A DNA stretch of 64,000 nucleotides from Mantis religiosa. Its lineage: Eukaryota; Arthropoda; Insecta; Mantodea; Mantidae. The stretch lies in assembly GCA_030765055.1 (NCBI GenBank), contig CM060952.1, positions 175,617,905-175,681,904 on the forward strand, read 5' to 3'. This document shows, in pieces, positions 10,241 to 22,380 of this stretch; the stretch's first letter is position 1; each line of letters opens with the position of its first letter. The notes beneath the pieces were generated by a model. It was not told the origin of the DNA. It searched no databases and worked only from the letters and a program-made list of their open reading frames with translations. The position numbers and the translations under genes are program-made.

Positions 10241-12360
10241 AACACTGCGTGCAAGCGAGAGCGAGAGTGTTGCTTTCTCCTTCTGGAGAAATAAGGGTTA
10301 GTAGAGCGCTTAGGTAAAGTCAGGTGAGTATAACAAATAATTTATTTTAATTTTATTACTAGGCTTTCCACTATTCAGTGGTTGCTTTTATTTCCTATTA
10401 AATTTTTCCAATTTCTTCTATCTTACTATTGCCCTTCTTCCAGTCCTCTTTTCTGCATTGCTTTATTAACTCATTCACCCATGTCCTTTCTCGTTTTCTT
10501 CTTTCAGGTGTTGTCCTAACGCTAAATGTTAGGACAACATTCCTAACATTCCTTTTACTTGTCTATACCACCTTAATGTCTTTGCTTCTAGCATATCAAT
10601 TATCGTTTCTCTGTTATATAGTCATTCCTAATATGTTGAATTCTTGATATTCTCATACTCCTTCTTAAGCCGTCCATTTCTGTCGCCAGTGTACTTTTTT
10701 CCGCATCTTCTCCCTTATAGTCCAACTATCGCCCCCATATGTTAAAATGCTTTCACTTATTGTCTTTATTCATATATACTGAATAACAAATAAATAACTC
10801 TCTTTTATATAACTAATGCAAACGGTCTGTACGAACTTACTTTTTCTGCTTACTTAAACTCAATCGATAAAAGTATTAATAAAATTGGTATCATTGCACA
10901 TTTTCTTGAGGGTACAAAGAGGATATAACGATACTTAAAGGTTTAAAGGCTAAACCTCCTTATTTTGGTAAAGAAATACCTTACTCCTTCCATATCTTGG
11001 TAATACCTAATGATACAAAAGAAATCAATTTAAATAAACGGTCTGGTTTAATAAAGTCCACGTATATTTGTGATATCCTTTAGGGTCCACAAGCGGTAAG
11101 GTTATAGAAATTTCCCTTGAAATGAAGACGACCTTCACAAGCCATTGCCAGAAAATTGAATGCATATCTTATATTTTACGTGAAATTATATAAATGTATG
11201 ATATCCATTCAAATCACTGACACTTTTGGGAAAAATTAAATTCTTAAAATAATGTTCAATATAAAGATAAGTTTGGTGTGGGGAACTTTCTTGAAAATCC
11301 ATGTGTCGAATCGTTAGAAGATATTGCACGTAAAATTTGCTATTTATCAGATATTTCGCTTTTAGTCTATACTGCTGCAGTCTTAAGACGCACGCACAGT
11401 GATGTGTTCACTGAGCGGGTGGCTCTTTTTTCAAATTTCCCCCCCCAGGATTCTAAACTTGTATTTCAGACGGACCGTAAGTTTTGAAATATTGGTCAGA
11501 TTATAATACTTGAGAAAGGTGCTTTAATTTAAAACCACAAAATAGAGTTATTTTAAATTTATTTTAAAGATATCTAAATAGACATCATAAATAGTTGGAA
11601 GTGATAGTGAAGTGAACGAGATTAAGGTAACGAGTGGAAGGAAAACGTGTGATAGAGTGAATTATGAAGAGGAGAAAATCAATAATGTTAATTTGATTTT
11701 TAGAACTTCAAAATTATCTGAAATAATATTTGAATATTTGATTAAATAAAGTTTTAAAAGAGAGATTATAAAAAATAGCCAAATATTACATGATTTTAAC
11801 TCTCGTTAGGAATGACATGGCCAGTAATAAAATGTTTAATTGACATGGTGATGGTAAAAATCAATAAATTTACTTTGGTAAGGAAAAAGCATCATTCCTT
11901 TTCTAGAGGCGACAGAGAAAAGACGCGAGTGAATACGACGCAGGTTTTTACAACGTGAATGGATTGAAAAATATATTTCATACAAATCGTGTGATCTAAG
12001 GACGTGGATAAAGTTATATTAATACAGTATTAAACCATTGGATTATTTTAATTTAAAAGAAAATTACTTCTCAGTTAAAAAGAAAATCAGATCCTTCAGA
12101 CATCCGCTCAAGAGCGTAGCTGAGGTGAATTATTTCCATACACTGACTGTAGCAGTTACATGGAACGTTCAGGAAAAACTGTTACATCATAAAACATGGG
12201 ATCTAGAAAATTCGGATGTGGACGTTTTCTCAACCCGGGGCTTATACTTCATCCCATCTGCAACCGCAATTACGGCCGACGATGACGTGGAGGGATGGTG
12301 TTCTCGAAGTTCTATTTGTAGCAGTGTTACTGCAAATGTGTTGATGGCAGGGGATGAAGA
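10241..12360. other. Anonymous AT-rich DNA
   Basis: No supported gene. A C8 run lies near 11441. The open frame that begins at 12038 runs into retroposon copy A and is not treated as a gene. Confidence 0.5.
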
Positions 12361-12871
12361 TGTACTCAAAGTGCGGTCGCTGAGGACCCTTAGCACTCGT
12401 GGTACCTCTGACGTTACTAGAGGAACCTCGGGTCGAACTGCCGAGACTCTCCCTTCGGGGAGTTGTTCGGGTTGGGTTAGACTCGAGGTGGCAGTTGCTC
12501 CCGACACCCACGGGGAATTGGGTACCTCCGGCCAGGCTACGGTCGCCCGGAGGGGGTAGAGAGTTGCCTCAAATGTCCGGTGTACTAGCCTGCAGAGCTA
12601 GTAGAAGGTGTGATAGGTCACCAGTTGGCCCCACCGAGGTTTTCGGTAGTCTTCCCTGCGGGGTTGACGCGCATAAGTGGCGTATCCACTTCCACCCGTC
12701 TTGAAGTTGTAGTCGATGAGGGGAGGGGTGCCTTTTGGACTCAAGTGCACCATGGAAAGACCCCCAGGGTTTTCCATCGCTCCCGGGTAGAAGGAGGCCC
12801 GGGTCCTTGGCCGTACAGGTCCAGGATTAATGGAAGTACAACCTCTGCCGTTAAACGTTGTACTCGAAGTG
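12361..12871 (+). mobile_element. Retroposon family R, copy A, with target duplication
   Basis: The insertion 12374-12858 (485 bp) is flanked by TGTACTCAAAGTG (12361-12373) and TGTACTCGAAGTG (12859-12871), a 13-bp target duplication with one mismatch. The body is GC-rich and aligns with copies B (28635), C (38182, minus), D (44643) and E (51048, minus). Conserved blocks include GTACCTCTGACGTTACTAGAG, AAGTGGCGTATCCACTTCC and CCTGCAGAGCTAGTAG. It is 5'-truncated relative to B and E and ends without poly(A), at CTCTGCCGTTAAACGT. AGTACAAC (12835-12842) is the exact reverse complement of GTTGTACT (12857-12864), which overlaps the target duplication. It encodes no recognisable protein. It is probably a SINE or a LINE-derived non-autonomous element. 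Confidence 0.88.
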
Positions 12872-15800
12872 ACCATGTTCCCGTTGTGGCGTCATTTGTG
12901 GCTCCGGTTTGCATAAATTCTTCTGTGGATCCTGATCTCGGATACTTGGATTGTGAATCTGAATGTTAAGAGAATAAAAAAAAAATGGTTGCAAGTTTTT
13001 CTTCATATTAAACTCGCTGCAATTCACAACGTCTACGATGATCAACAATATTCTCATACAATTCTGATTATTACAATCCTAATACAACCTTTTTCTTAGA
13101 TTTCTGTTGTGTTTACATCCACACGCGATTCCTTCGCTTTTCAAACTTTAGTTTTCAGAAAATAAGGTTGCGCTATATCGAAAATTCATTATATTGATGA
13201 TGAATAATTAGTTCAGTTCATGCAATGGCTAACACACGCGTCTGCTCGTTCTTCGATGAGGACACAAAAGACGCTATCATGTCCTCTTCACCTCTTCACT
13301 TATTAATTTTTTTCGTCATTACCATGGTAACTAATATTTAATTGAATTATATTCTAATTTTACAAATATAAAGTATTAAAACAATATTCTTTTATAATTT
13401 TAATCTTTCTATTTAATTTATCATATTTACCATTTATCTAGATTGGATATTAACATTCATCTTCACTGCTTGTGACCTACTTTATTTGGTCATGGCCACA
13501 TATAACTCATACCAATTCAAAACAAAACTCTCATCATTTTAAACATCTCAATATTAATCATAAATAAATAAACTTCGCATCGTTTTGGCACATGACATAT
13601 TAATATCTGTATCACATATACGAGGAGAAAGAATCATCCCATAGTTATTGGTTTTTGCATTATACTTTATATATTTATTATAAGCAAGAAGTAAAGAAAG
13701 TATGACAACATATTTCCAATTTTAAGGAGAGCCACAAATGATTTCTGGAAATGGACATCCTTGCAGATTCACACATTCTCTTAATAGTAAAGCAAGCAGC
13801 AGAAACTTTAGACGCATTAAGGGCATTTATTAAATGGATGTGGAAGGCGAGGGCTCGAGTACATAAAACAAACTCCCAGATACTTTACACGTCTCAGCGG
13901 CAATACCATCAAGCTCATCTTGGCAGTGCTGTAGGAAACACAGCGAATTCTGTGGACCTCATTAAACTTTGGTCATACTCTGCTAGTAAGATGTGGTGCT
14001 ATCTTGTAAATATTTAGCTTCTACTCCGAGGTATACAGCAAACAGGAGCACTTTGCTTTTAGGCAAATTTCAGGTTGAAATAAGTAAGTTAATAGAGATA
14101 TATTCGTAGTAAGCAGCAGATAAGTAAATCACTTAGCAGTTTGTTAAACATTTGTATGCGGCTAATTGCTTGTCGTTACATAATTTACTAATATTTAAGG
14201 TGAGAAGGTACTTCACTTGGGGTTAAAATTCACTTTTTTATTTTTACATGTTATTATAATTTCAGCCCTATAAATTACAAATATATGGTTAAAAGGTTTT
14301 CATTGGAGCAATATTTTATACCTAATTTGCTTATTATATTAGTGAGTGCCAGCCCCCTTTTCGTAAACTTTCAGAAAATTAATCATAACTTCTGTAATAT
14401 TGAACAGATATTTCTGAACTAGGCCTTGTTTTGTAAGGGAAATTTCAAACTTCATATCGGTACCACTTTAATTCCAACAATGCTAGTTTTTCTTTTGTTT
14501 TTGGCTGCGTATATGAACAGTTACTTGTTTTGAATAATATTGTGTACTAGTTATTAGTGAATACATGATATGGGTAGTCCAAAAACATTTGGAATGAGAA
14601 AGTTTACAGGCAACGGTTTTACACAAAAAAAGCAATAAATGTGGAAAATATAAATAAAATAGACAAAGAAAACCACGTGTAATACTGAGATTAGTAGGCC
14701 CAGTTAACTCATGTGCTAATAAGGATAGTAGTAATATACAGAAATTGAAAAATTGATGAGCTGCCAAGCCTGAAAGCAGATAAAACGGTAGAAAAACTGG
14801 TCAAGAAGACAAGAAAAATGAAGAGGAACTTGAAAATGACAAGTGAGAATACAGAAGGCAATGCTTAGCAGCAGGAATGTCCTGAGTCATGTGAGAAGTC
14901 AGTAGTTATATAAACTGTAAAGCTTTTTTTCTCAATTTCACATTATTTCAGGTTCCGGTTCACTTTTTTAAAAAAAACTATTCAACCAAAACATGTGAAT
15001 GTTTTTGTTTGTATTAAACAGAGATATAAGAATAATATGAAGGTAATCTTTCTGAGATTCATAATACTTGTTTAAAAAATTGTTATCTGAAATTTCAGTG
15101 CCTTTCTTTTTTTTTTTAAAAAAAAAAAAAGACAACTAAAAATAAATAACAAATTATCACTACAAAATTTTAAAATAATAATAGGTATTATTCAATATAA
15201 ATATTTTAAGAACATGATTTAAAATTGCCATGTACACATCAATAATAATTTCTTAGTAATGGACATCCAAAAATCATGGAAATAGCATTGCGGAGGCAGA
15301 ACCTTCTCATCTTAATGTTAAGCTATATGTACATCATGTAACCATTGTATAGACCTAATACGAACAAATTTGAGGGTAAACAGCAATCCACAATCGATAA
15401 AAGTACTTTTTCTTTATATTTATATCAACGGCATGTTCCACAACTTAAAATACTCCAATACATGCTATACTTAAATTGCTTTTTTGACTATTTATAATTT
15501 GCTTGATATATCTTTACATTTTAGTCTTCGCAGTTAAATTAATAATACTTTTCTGTTTTACTGCTTTTCACTGCACTAACATATTCTAAGTATAATAAAG
15601 TTAATTATTTACATTTTGTGCATGTATCTGAGATTCAGCTTCTGTCCGATATTTACTTTCCTTACTAGCAATATGGCTGTGTGCCTATCCAGACCACATT
15701 CTTAATACTAAGTACAATGGACAGTTACTTCATATACAAGTGTTTTATCTTGTAAATGACTATCTACTTTGTATCTAGCACTTACTTATTGTTATTACTA

Positions 15801-16383
15801 TTCTTATAACAACAAATATTTACAATATCTACATTTTACTCGTTAATACTTCCTTATCTACTGTACTTTATATGCAGTATTTGTATTAAACTATTCCATT
15901 TAAATTGTTTTAAAGTATATTGATTTTATAATTGTTTAAATTGTTTACTATATTTTGCAATGAGTTTATCTGGTTCATCTGCCACTTTTCACCATTCACT
16001 GTATATTAGGTGTTCAACAGTTTTGGTCTCTTGAAGACAGGAACATGTAACATCATATAAAGATGCTTAAATGTAATAATAATGAGAATGGAGTAATATC
16101 AATGGCTCGAAAATTGCGAACAGTGAACGGCAAGGTCTTTCCGTTCTTCTGGTTTCATCCCACAGGATTCATGGTCAACTGAGATGTTAGTGTATGTTGA
16201 GAAATATCACAGAATAAAAGCCATATCACAAAAGCAATGGTGCCATTCCTATAAAAATGCTCTGTCTCAGAAACGTTTCGTTTTCATGTAAATAGAGTAA
16301 GGCAAATTATGAAGAAAGCTTACTAATATATTAAATGTGTATTATTTTTCTAAATTTGAAAATATGAAGATATAGACCCATAT
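12872..16383. other. Anonymous AT-rich DNA
   Basis: No supported gene in 3.5 kb. A T11/A13 junction at 15107-15130 could mark two insertion tails meeting, but no element was identified. The 88-codon frame at 13751 has no recognised homology. Confidence 0.5.
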
Positions 16384-16419
<36 letters not shown>

Positions 16420-16423
16420 CACA
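16384..16423. repeat. (CA)n microsatellite
   Basis: Near-perfect CA dinucleotide run of about 40 bp with a few substitutions. A (CGT)n run follows further along at about 16722-16742. Confidence 0.9.
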
Positions 16424-17193
16424 AACACATGTATACACAAAATCAAATAAACTTATAGTTTAAGGATTTAGAGCGAGTTTATTTCATCAATTACATTCAA
16501 ATGACTTGATTTATACTTTCGAAAAACTATACAAAAAGTCTTATTTTTAGCTACTTACTTTCATTTTTAGCAGGTCTAAAATACACTCCAGTCATAATGC
16601 TTACATAAAATGTTCTGAAACACACAGAAATGAAATGCAAAAATATTACCATCTTTGGTTCCTAAGCAATAACAAATCAATATATTTACTCTACGTATTC
16701 ATAACATGACGATTATTATCATCGTCGTCGTCGTCGCCGTCGTGATACACTGTCACTTAAATCGATCACCACAAATATAACAGCAGCCAATCGCAAGAGA
16801 CCTTTGAATAGTTGAGTTAATATGGGAGACTGCAAAACTACCACCGTTGATTATGTACATATATCAAAGGAATAATGTTAATACCGGGATAAAAGACATT
16901 AAAGTAAAAGCAAAGCATTATTTGCTGGCAAAAATTTGCTTTTCTGCGATTTTTATAGATTAACCCGTGAACGCAAGACAAAGTAGTTGGCGTACCGGTG
17001 CATGACAACGGAAAATCTAATGTGTGGCAGAATAATCATACGATGAAAATCGTTATACGACTGCTTTCTTATTTAACGTATATGTAACGTTTAAAGTTTG
17101 GATCTTTAAACTTCTAAGCTTGTCTTTAATTATATGTTTATTTTTAGGCATATGGGATTCATTGCGAATGACTTTATTAAAATAATATCATCT

Positions 17194-18035
17194 TATACAA
17201 ATAAAATATTTAGCGATTATTTTCCACTTATCTTAAGAAGTTGATGACAACACTTCTTTCTTCTCTAATCGAAATTAATTTCATGAGCATTTGCCCACAT
17301 CTTCAGTCAAACACACTTCGTTGTCAACGATACCATGTATTTACGTATTTACGTATTACCAACATCTGAAGAAGAAACAAACCTAAAAACAGAATCAATT
17401 GCCGGTACGTCAAAGTTCATTATGCGATTTTTATTTTTTTAAATAAATATTTTTTTCCAAACTATTAAATCTATTTGAACATTTAATTGTTTTAATAATT
17501 TAACTTCGGGATTTATTTCATGGTTAAATGACCAAAAATGATCTGCCGCGGCCGATTTATCAATTTGTTTATATCTAATGTTAAGAAAATGTTCTTTTTT
17601 CTGGTTTACGAACTACGTTTCGTCTTTCCAATGTAAACCTGATCACAATCTAAGCAATTAAATTATTAAATACCAGATTTTTTATTATTAAGAATTGTTC
17701 TTTTTTAGATAATAATAAGTAATAAATTTTTAATACTATATATATTGAGGAACTAAAGTTATAACAACTTCTTTAAAAAAATTTAAAAATGTTTATTAAC
17801 CCAAGGGTGGTAAGTAAATTTTTTAAATTTATAATCATCTTTTATCTTTTAAGAGTAGAAATATCATTAATACTTTTTTGATATTTAAAATTTTCAATTT
17901 TCTTTTGTATAAAATCGGATGATTGAAGACGTGGGCAAATGTCAGTGAAATTAATTTAGATTAGAGAAGATAGAAGTATTGTCATCAACTTCTTAAGATA
18001 AGGAAAATAATCACTAAATAATTTATTTGTATAAT
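17194..18035 (-). mobile_element. Penelope-like element with inverted terminal repeats
   Basis: Two arms of about 115 bp (17194-17308 and 17921-18035) are inverted copies. Both contain CTTAAGAAGTTGATGACAA (minus-strand orientation in the right arm) and a GCAAATG/CATTTGCCCAC block. Between them the minus strand encodes a decayed GIY-YIG nuclease domain (see 17440-17677). A GIY-YIG domain plus LTR-like terminal repeats that can be inverted are hallmarks of Penelope-like retroelements. The reverse-transcriptase core is missing, so this is an internally deleted, dead copy. A 12-mer, ATAATATCATCT, occurs at 17182-17193 and 18075-18086, but the right copy is not adjacent to the arm. Confidence 0.82.
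17440..17677 (-). pseudogene. GIY-YIG endonuclease domain relic of the Penelope-like element
   Basis: From 17677 downward the minus strand reads SGI, two stops in place of the expected Y-K, then FNCLDCDQVYIGKTKRSS. This is the GIY ... YIG core with its cysteine pair and the T.R segment. After a stop and a frameshift it continues with an EH, an IR and SAAADH, then NHEI, matching the conserved R...EH and H positions of the family. In intact elements this nuclease nicks the target DNA for integration. The stops and frameshift show it is non-functional. Confidence 0.82.
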
Positions 18036-18055
18036 ATTTATTATTCCACTGTAAC

Positions 18056-19683
18056 TAACTTTATTTTCTGTGTAATAATATCATCTATTTAATTATGTTT
18101 ACACTATGTTTGCATTTATTTATCATTGTTATAAGTCTTACATTTATACACTGTACAAGAATAATTATAACTATAATTTAAAGTATAATCCGGGGCTGTA
18201 CTTTACATCTTCTTATTTATTAAAAGATTCCATTAATTGGCTTAAATACGTATTTGAGCTATCCATCAAAATTTGGTCTTCCGCGTAATATCTGAAATTT
18301 GTTTAGGAAAATGCCATGTTGGTCACTCACATCTTTGTTAAATTTTAACGTATTAACTTTTTCACAGTGAAGATAGTAATGTTTAAGTATTGTTTTATTA
18401 GAGATGCATTTTTTGGGGGGCAGCAGGGGAAAGCTACTTCATAAATATTATACGAAAACTTGCTTATACGTATTTGACACCCAATATTTTGCTAAAAATA
18501 TCAAAGGATTAAACCAGCATTTTATTTAATTCAAACTTTTAGCTTCTTTTACACCAGATTACTTCCAGAACTTCCATTACTCCTCAACTGCTCTAACCAC
18601 TGTAAGGTGGTAGCACTTGCAGAGAAGTGAATAGTACAGAAACATATTTTTGTTGAAATATTCTGTATATTGATATTTTAATGGATAGAGGGATAAAATC
18701 TAGGGCTAGTAGGAAAACCGACATGAAATTCGGTTAATACAGTTTCAAAAATGTACTTAGCTTATGTCAACATTTTGCAACGTCGAAATCGCTCGTGGTC
18801 TGTGAAGTTCGCTTATTTGCCACTTCTGCTATATTACGCAATTAGCAATATAGTGTACAGGTCATACAAATATTTAAATTGTACTCACAAACGCGATTTA
18901 TTAGGTTTGCTTAACGAGTTTTCCCAAATAAAATACCGCAAGCATTACGACTTCGACCAACAAAGTATTCGGTATGAAGGTTAGGCCCCTGGAACGCTTT
19001 GTATTTGTAACAAATGCATTCCATAATAAAGTGCCTAGTGGTACTTTACTAATAACAGTGAAATATTCCGCGAATCGCGTTAACAAACATTTATATCACT
19101 TCATACAAGACCGCATATTTCTGCCGCAGCCTTGTACAAACCCTTAATTATACGGTGATAATTAGGCTAACAGTATAAATTGCGGTATAAAGCGGTATGG
19201 TGTAGGTGTAGTATACCACACATTTGTTGTATTTGCTGCTGCTTGTACTTCGTTGGAATAAATAGTTGCGTTTTTCACCAAAAATGACAAAGTTACTGAA
19301 GCGCATAACGCAAATGTATAACGAAACTTCTATGCCCCAAAATTATCATTGGAGAAGAAAGCTCTATCCTGAAGCTATTCAAACCATCTGAGCTCGCGAT
19401 CAGATTTTAAGCTATTTCTATTTACTTCGCCGACAATATACCACTTAAGCTACTACTGCAGTAATTTATGGAATAGAAAAAGTGGCCAACTGCCAGAGAT
19501 AGCAATTGATCTTTCAGTTTCGTACGACTTTAACATTTGTCTAACCAAACTATTTCAGCAATCTAGAACCTGAAGTAAATATAAACATCAGATTTCCCAA
19601 AAATAGTTTTCCTATGAACCCGAAAACAACATCATTCTCAAATATGAACATTCTTATTGTAATGAAACAGAGTAATGAACCTC
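18056..19683. other. Anonymous AT-rich DNA
   Basis: No recognisable gene. A 77-codon frame at 18751 has no homology I can name. Confidence 0.5.
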
Positions 19684-19860
19684 CGCAGACGGAGCGGGTT
19701 GGTTCAGGCGTCTGAGGCCGACATTTCGGAAGTAGCGGGTTTGTTCCCCACGGCCACATTAGTGAACTGGTGCTTTTCTGACGTTTTTCTCGATCACAAG
19801 GAGAATGCTAAGAATTTTTACTTCACATCCTGCGTTTCACTTCCTTTCATTTAATTCACT
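19684..19860 (+). mobile_element. tRNA-headed SINE remnant
   Basis: GAGCGGGTTGGTTCAGGCG, followed by GTCTGAGGCC and a degenerate B-box (GCGGGTTTGTTCCCC), forms a tRNA-like head of about 70 bases. GC-rich sequence continues irregularly to about 20220, but its relation to the head is unclear. No target duplication was seen. Confidence 0.45.
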
Positions 19861-20574
19861 CCATCCGGACATTCCCAATAAGATTCAGAGAAGTCACCGG
19901 TGGGCAACGCTATGGAGGTGCTTGGGTTCTGGAAATACGGTACTCGACTGAGGGGAGGCGCTGTGGTCGGCCGGCAGGTGGACTGGCGGACTGATTGATC
20001 TTTCGGAGTTGGATGCCCACTGAGGTCTTTCTGCGATGTCCTGGAGCTCCGTAAGTCTGAAGAAACTGCCTGCACCTATTAAGGAACCACTGTGACTGTA
20101 GAGCCATGATAAGTTCTGTCCGCCTTTAGGGTACTTTTATCTCATCCTTCCTCCTAGAATCTGACCTACAATAAACCATATCGGCTGAAGTGACGCAGAA
20201 TCCCCTCCATGAGGGGACATATATATCCTCGCGATTCTTAATAGCGAGTCTTTCTCTGAAAGACATTAAGTGGTGTAATTCTTAAAGGAGGTCATAGAGT
20301 ACCTAATTCAATAGCAGGACTTAGGATAGGTATACGGATATTATGAAGGTTTACATTCTAATAATAAACAGTTAACCAATAAGAACAGTTCTTTCAGCCG
20401 TAGTTTTAATTGTCACACCTTGCATTAAAGTTGGAAGCCACGTTGTATCCAGGAGAATAAATACGATTTAGATTACTATTTCAACTTCTAAACCGACGAG
20501 ATACTAGTAATAAATAAGATAATTTCTAAATAAAGAAGAATGCAAGTCCGCTGTAGAGTGTAGTAATAATGATT

Positions 20575-20862
20575 GAAGGGCTAAAAAAAAAAAAAAAAAA
20601 AAAAAAAATGTGTAGTGTTTAACGCCCGCTTTTACTACATACGGCACCGCAGGCGGTGACACTGACGATGCATGAGATGAAGATGGAGCACCGGTGAAAT
20701 GAGATGGTGGGGGAAACCGGAGGTCCCGGAGAAAACCCGCCCCAACGCCGTGTTGTCCACCACAAATCTCACTTTGCGGTCGCCTGGGATCGAACCCGGG
20801 CCGCCTTGGTGAGAGCCAAGCGGTCTAACCACTGAGCCACGGCGTGGCCTCGAAGGGCTAAA
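20575..20862 (-). mobile_element. Complete SINE with 11-bp target duplication and poly(T) tail
   Basis: GAAGGGCTAAA occurs at 20575-20585 and 20852-20862. Between them, on the minus strand, is a tRNA-like head (GTGGCTCAGTGGTTAGACCG, then GGGTTCGATCCCAGG) with intact A- and B-box-like motifs. The body contains GGGTTTTCTCCGGGACC, and the end is AGCGGGCGTTAAACACTACACA. The tail on the element's own strand is a run of T (A on the plus strand, 20583-20608), not A. The head, body, tail and perfect duplication make this a confident call. Confidence 0.9.
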
Positions 20863-22060
20863 GTAATCTGTAATAGTTAGCTTAGTTAATATTACTGGCA
20901 TCTTGGAAACAAACCTTGCAGCGCCGTGCTATGGTTTCTGGTCAAGGAATGCAATAGTGCTAAGAAGGTGTTTCACCTAGAAAGAGATGAATCTGTTAAA
21001 GAAACAGATTTAGGATATCAAATTAATGAGTTATATAAGTTTAAAATTCCTTAAACTTGAACGCTTTTTTGCAGTATATATTTCACTTTTAATGAAACAG
21101 AAAGCAAACCTTTTCAGCTTTGGTAGGAAAATCTAGTCATTATTTAGACCATAAGAACTATGTACCTTTTCAGCAAAGAAATTAATAAAAAAGATTAAAG
21201 AATTATAAAAGGAGCTTTCAAGTGTATGTAAGTGGAAATGAGAGACACAATGATTTACGGCGCTTATATTTGTTCTTTATCTCTTTATTTTACACTTAGA
21301 TTTATGAGTGTTCAAGCAAGTACAATGAGCAACAACTATGCGATAATTGTACCAAAACTTGCCACGACGATGGAAGTAGATTTTAAAAACGCACAGGTGT
21401 TGTTGCTGTTATCGCAGTAAACGTTCAGAAATGACATGCTGGCAAGGTGGACAACAGAACGTAGAAAGAAAATTAAGTGCAGTACTTTAAACGATATGAG
21501 AATCGACTGCCCAAGGATTTGTAAAATACTTGTGTTTTCAAAAAAGAAACATAAGATGTCATATCCATTCAATACTAAATTTCTATATAGTGGTTGCAGA
21601 TTCTATTGTAAGATACGTATCGCTAAAGCAACAAAAGCATGCATTAAACTATTTTTAATATACATTTAGCTCTTTTAAACTATTTTCAAATATGTAGCCC
21701 CCGGTGTCTTTTCAACAAAACCTATTTCTATCGCATTCGAGAGTTACTAACAGTGGGAGAGTTCAATACCACTCAAACTAGAACTCGTGAATCTGACTGA
21801 AATGGCCGATACCTAAACAGTTATGGTGGTCCCTTTGCAGGACGTTGGAATAATTTTCATACGGCATCTAGCGTGTATTGCTAAATTATTGCTGAATTAA
21901 TATTTTCACGACGGAACCGAATGCCTACCGCAAAATGATATGTGTTAGTTACACCATTCCATCATTTGTGTTGTTTGTCGCCAAGAGAAGTAAAAATAAA
22001 CAAATAGTTATTTAAATAATTACATAATTAAATACATATGTACATAATAAATAATGAATA
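20863..22060. other. Anonymous AT-rich DNA
   Basis: Short open frames of 60-78 codons on both strands, none recognisable. Confidence 0.5.
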
Positions 22061-22380
22061 AGTGTATAAGTGAGTGAGTGTGTAAGACAGACAGGACAGA
22101 CCAGATGGTTGGATGGGCAGACAGCTACACAGCTACGCAGCTAGGCAGACAGCCAGAGTGAGTGAGTGAGTGAGTGATTGAGTGAGTGAGTGAGTGAGTG
22201 AGTGAGTGAGTGAGTGAGTGAGTGAGTGAGTGAGTGAGTGAGTGAGTGAGTGAGTGAGTGAGTGAGTGAGTGAGTGAGTGAGTGAGTGAGTGAGTGAGTG
22301 AGTGAGTGAGTGAGTGAGTGAGTGAGTGAGTGAGTGAGTGAGTGAGTGAGTGAGTGAGTGAGTGAGTGAGTGAGTGAGTG
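22061..22380. repeat. (GAGT)n tetranucleotide array
   Basis: From 22158 to 22380 there is an almost perfect GAGT/GTGA array of about 55 units, preceded by a degenerate GACA/GCAG-rich start at 22080-22157. The 85-codon minus-strand frame reading THSL repeats is an artefact of the array. Confidence 0.95.

Noticed and set aside
12038..12559. 173-codon open frame on the plus strand
   Set aside because: Its second half lies inside retroposon copy A, which is non-coding in the other copies, and no homology is seen in the first half.
17182..18086. 12-mer ATAATATCATCT as target duplication of the Penelope-like element
   Set aside because: The right copy lies about 40 bp outside the inverted arm, and the sequence is AT-rich enough for a chance match.
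20770..20851. Possible functional tRNA gene on the minus strand
   Set aside because: It is the head of a complete SINE, and the anticodon and acceptor stems do not close properly.
22061..22380. (GAGT)n as the tail of the CACT-ended retroposon seen at 782-839
   Set aside because: The sequence upstream of the array on the matching strand lacks the CCCTAAAAC end of that retroposon.
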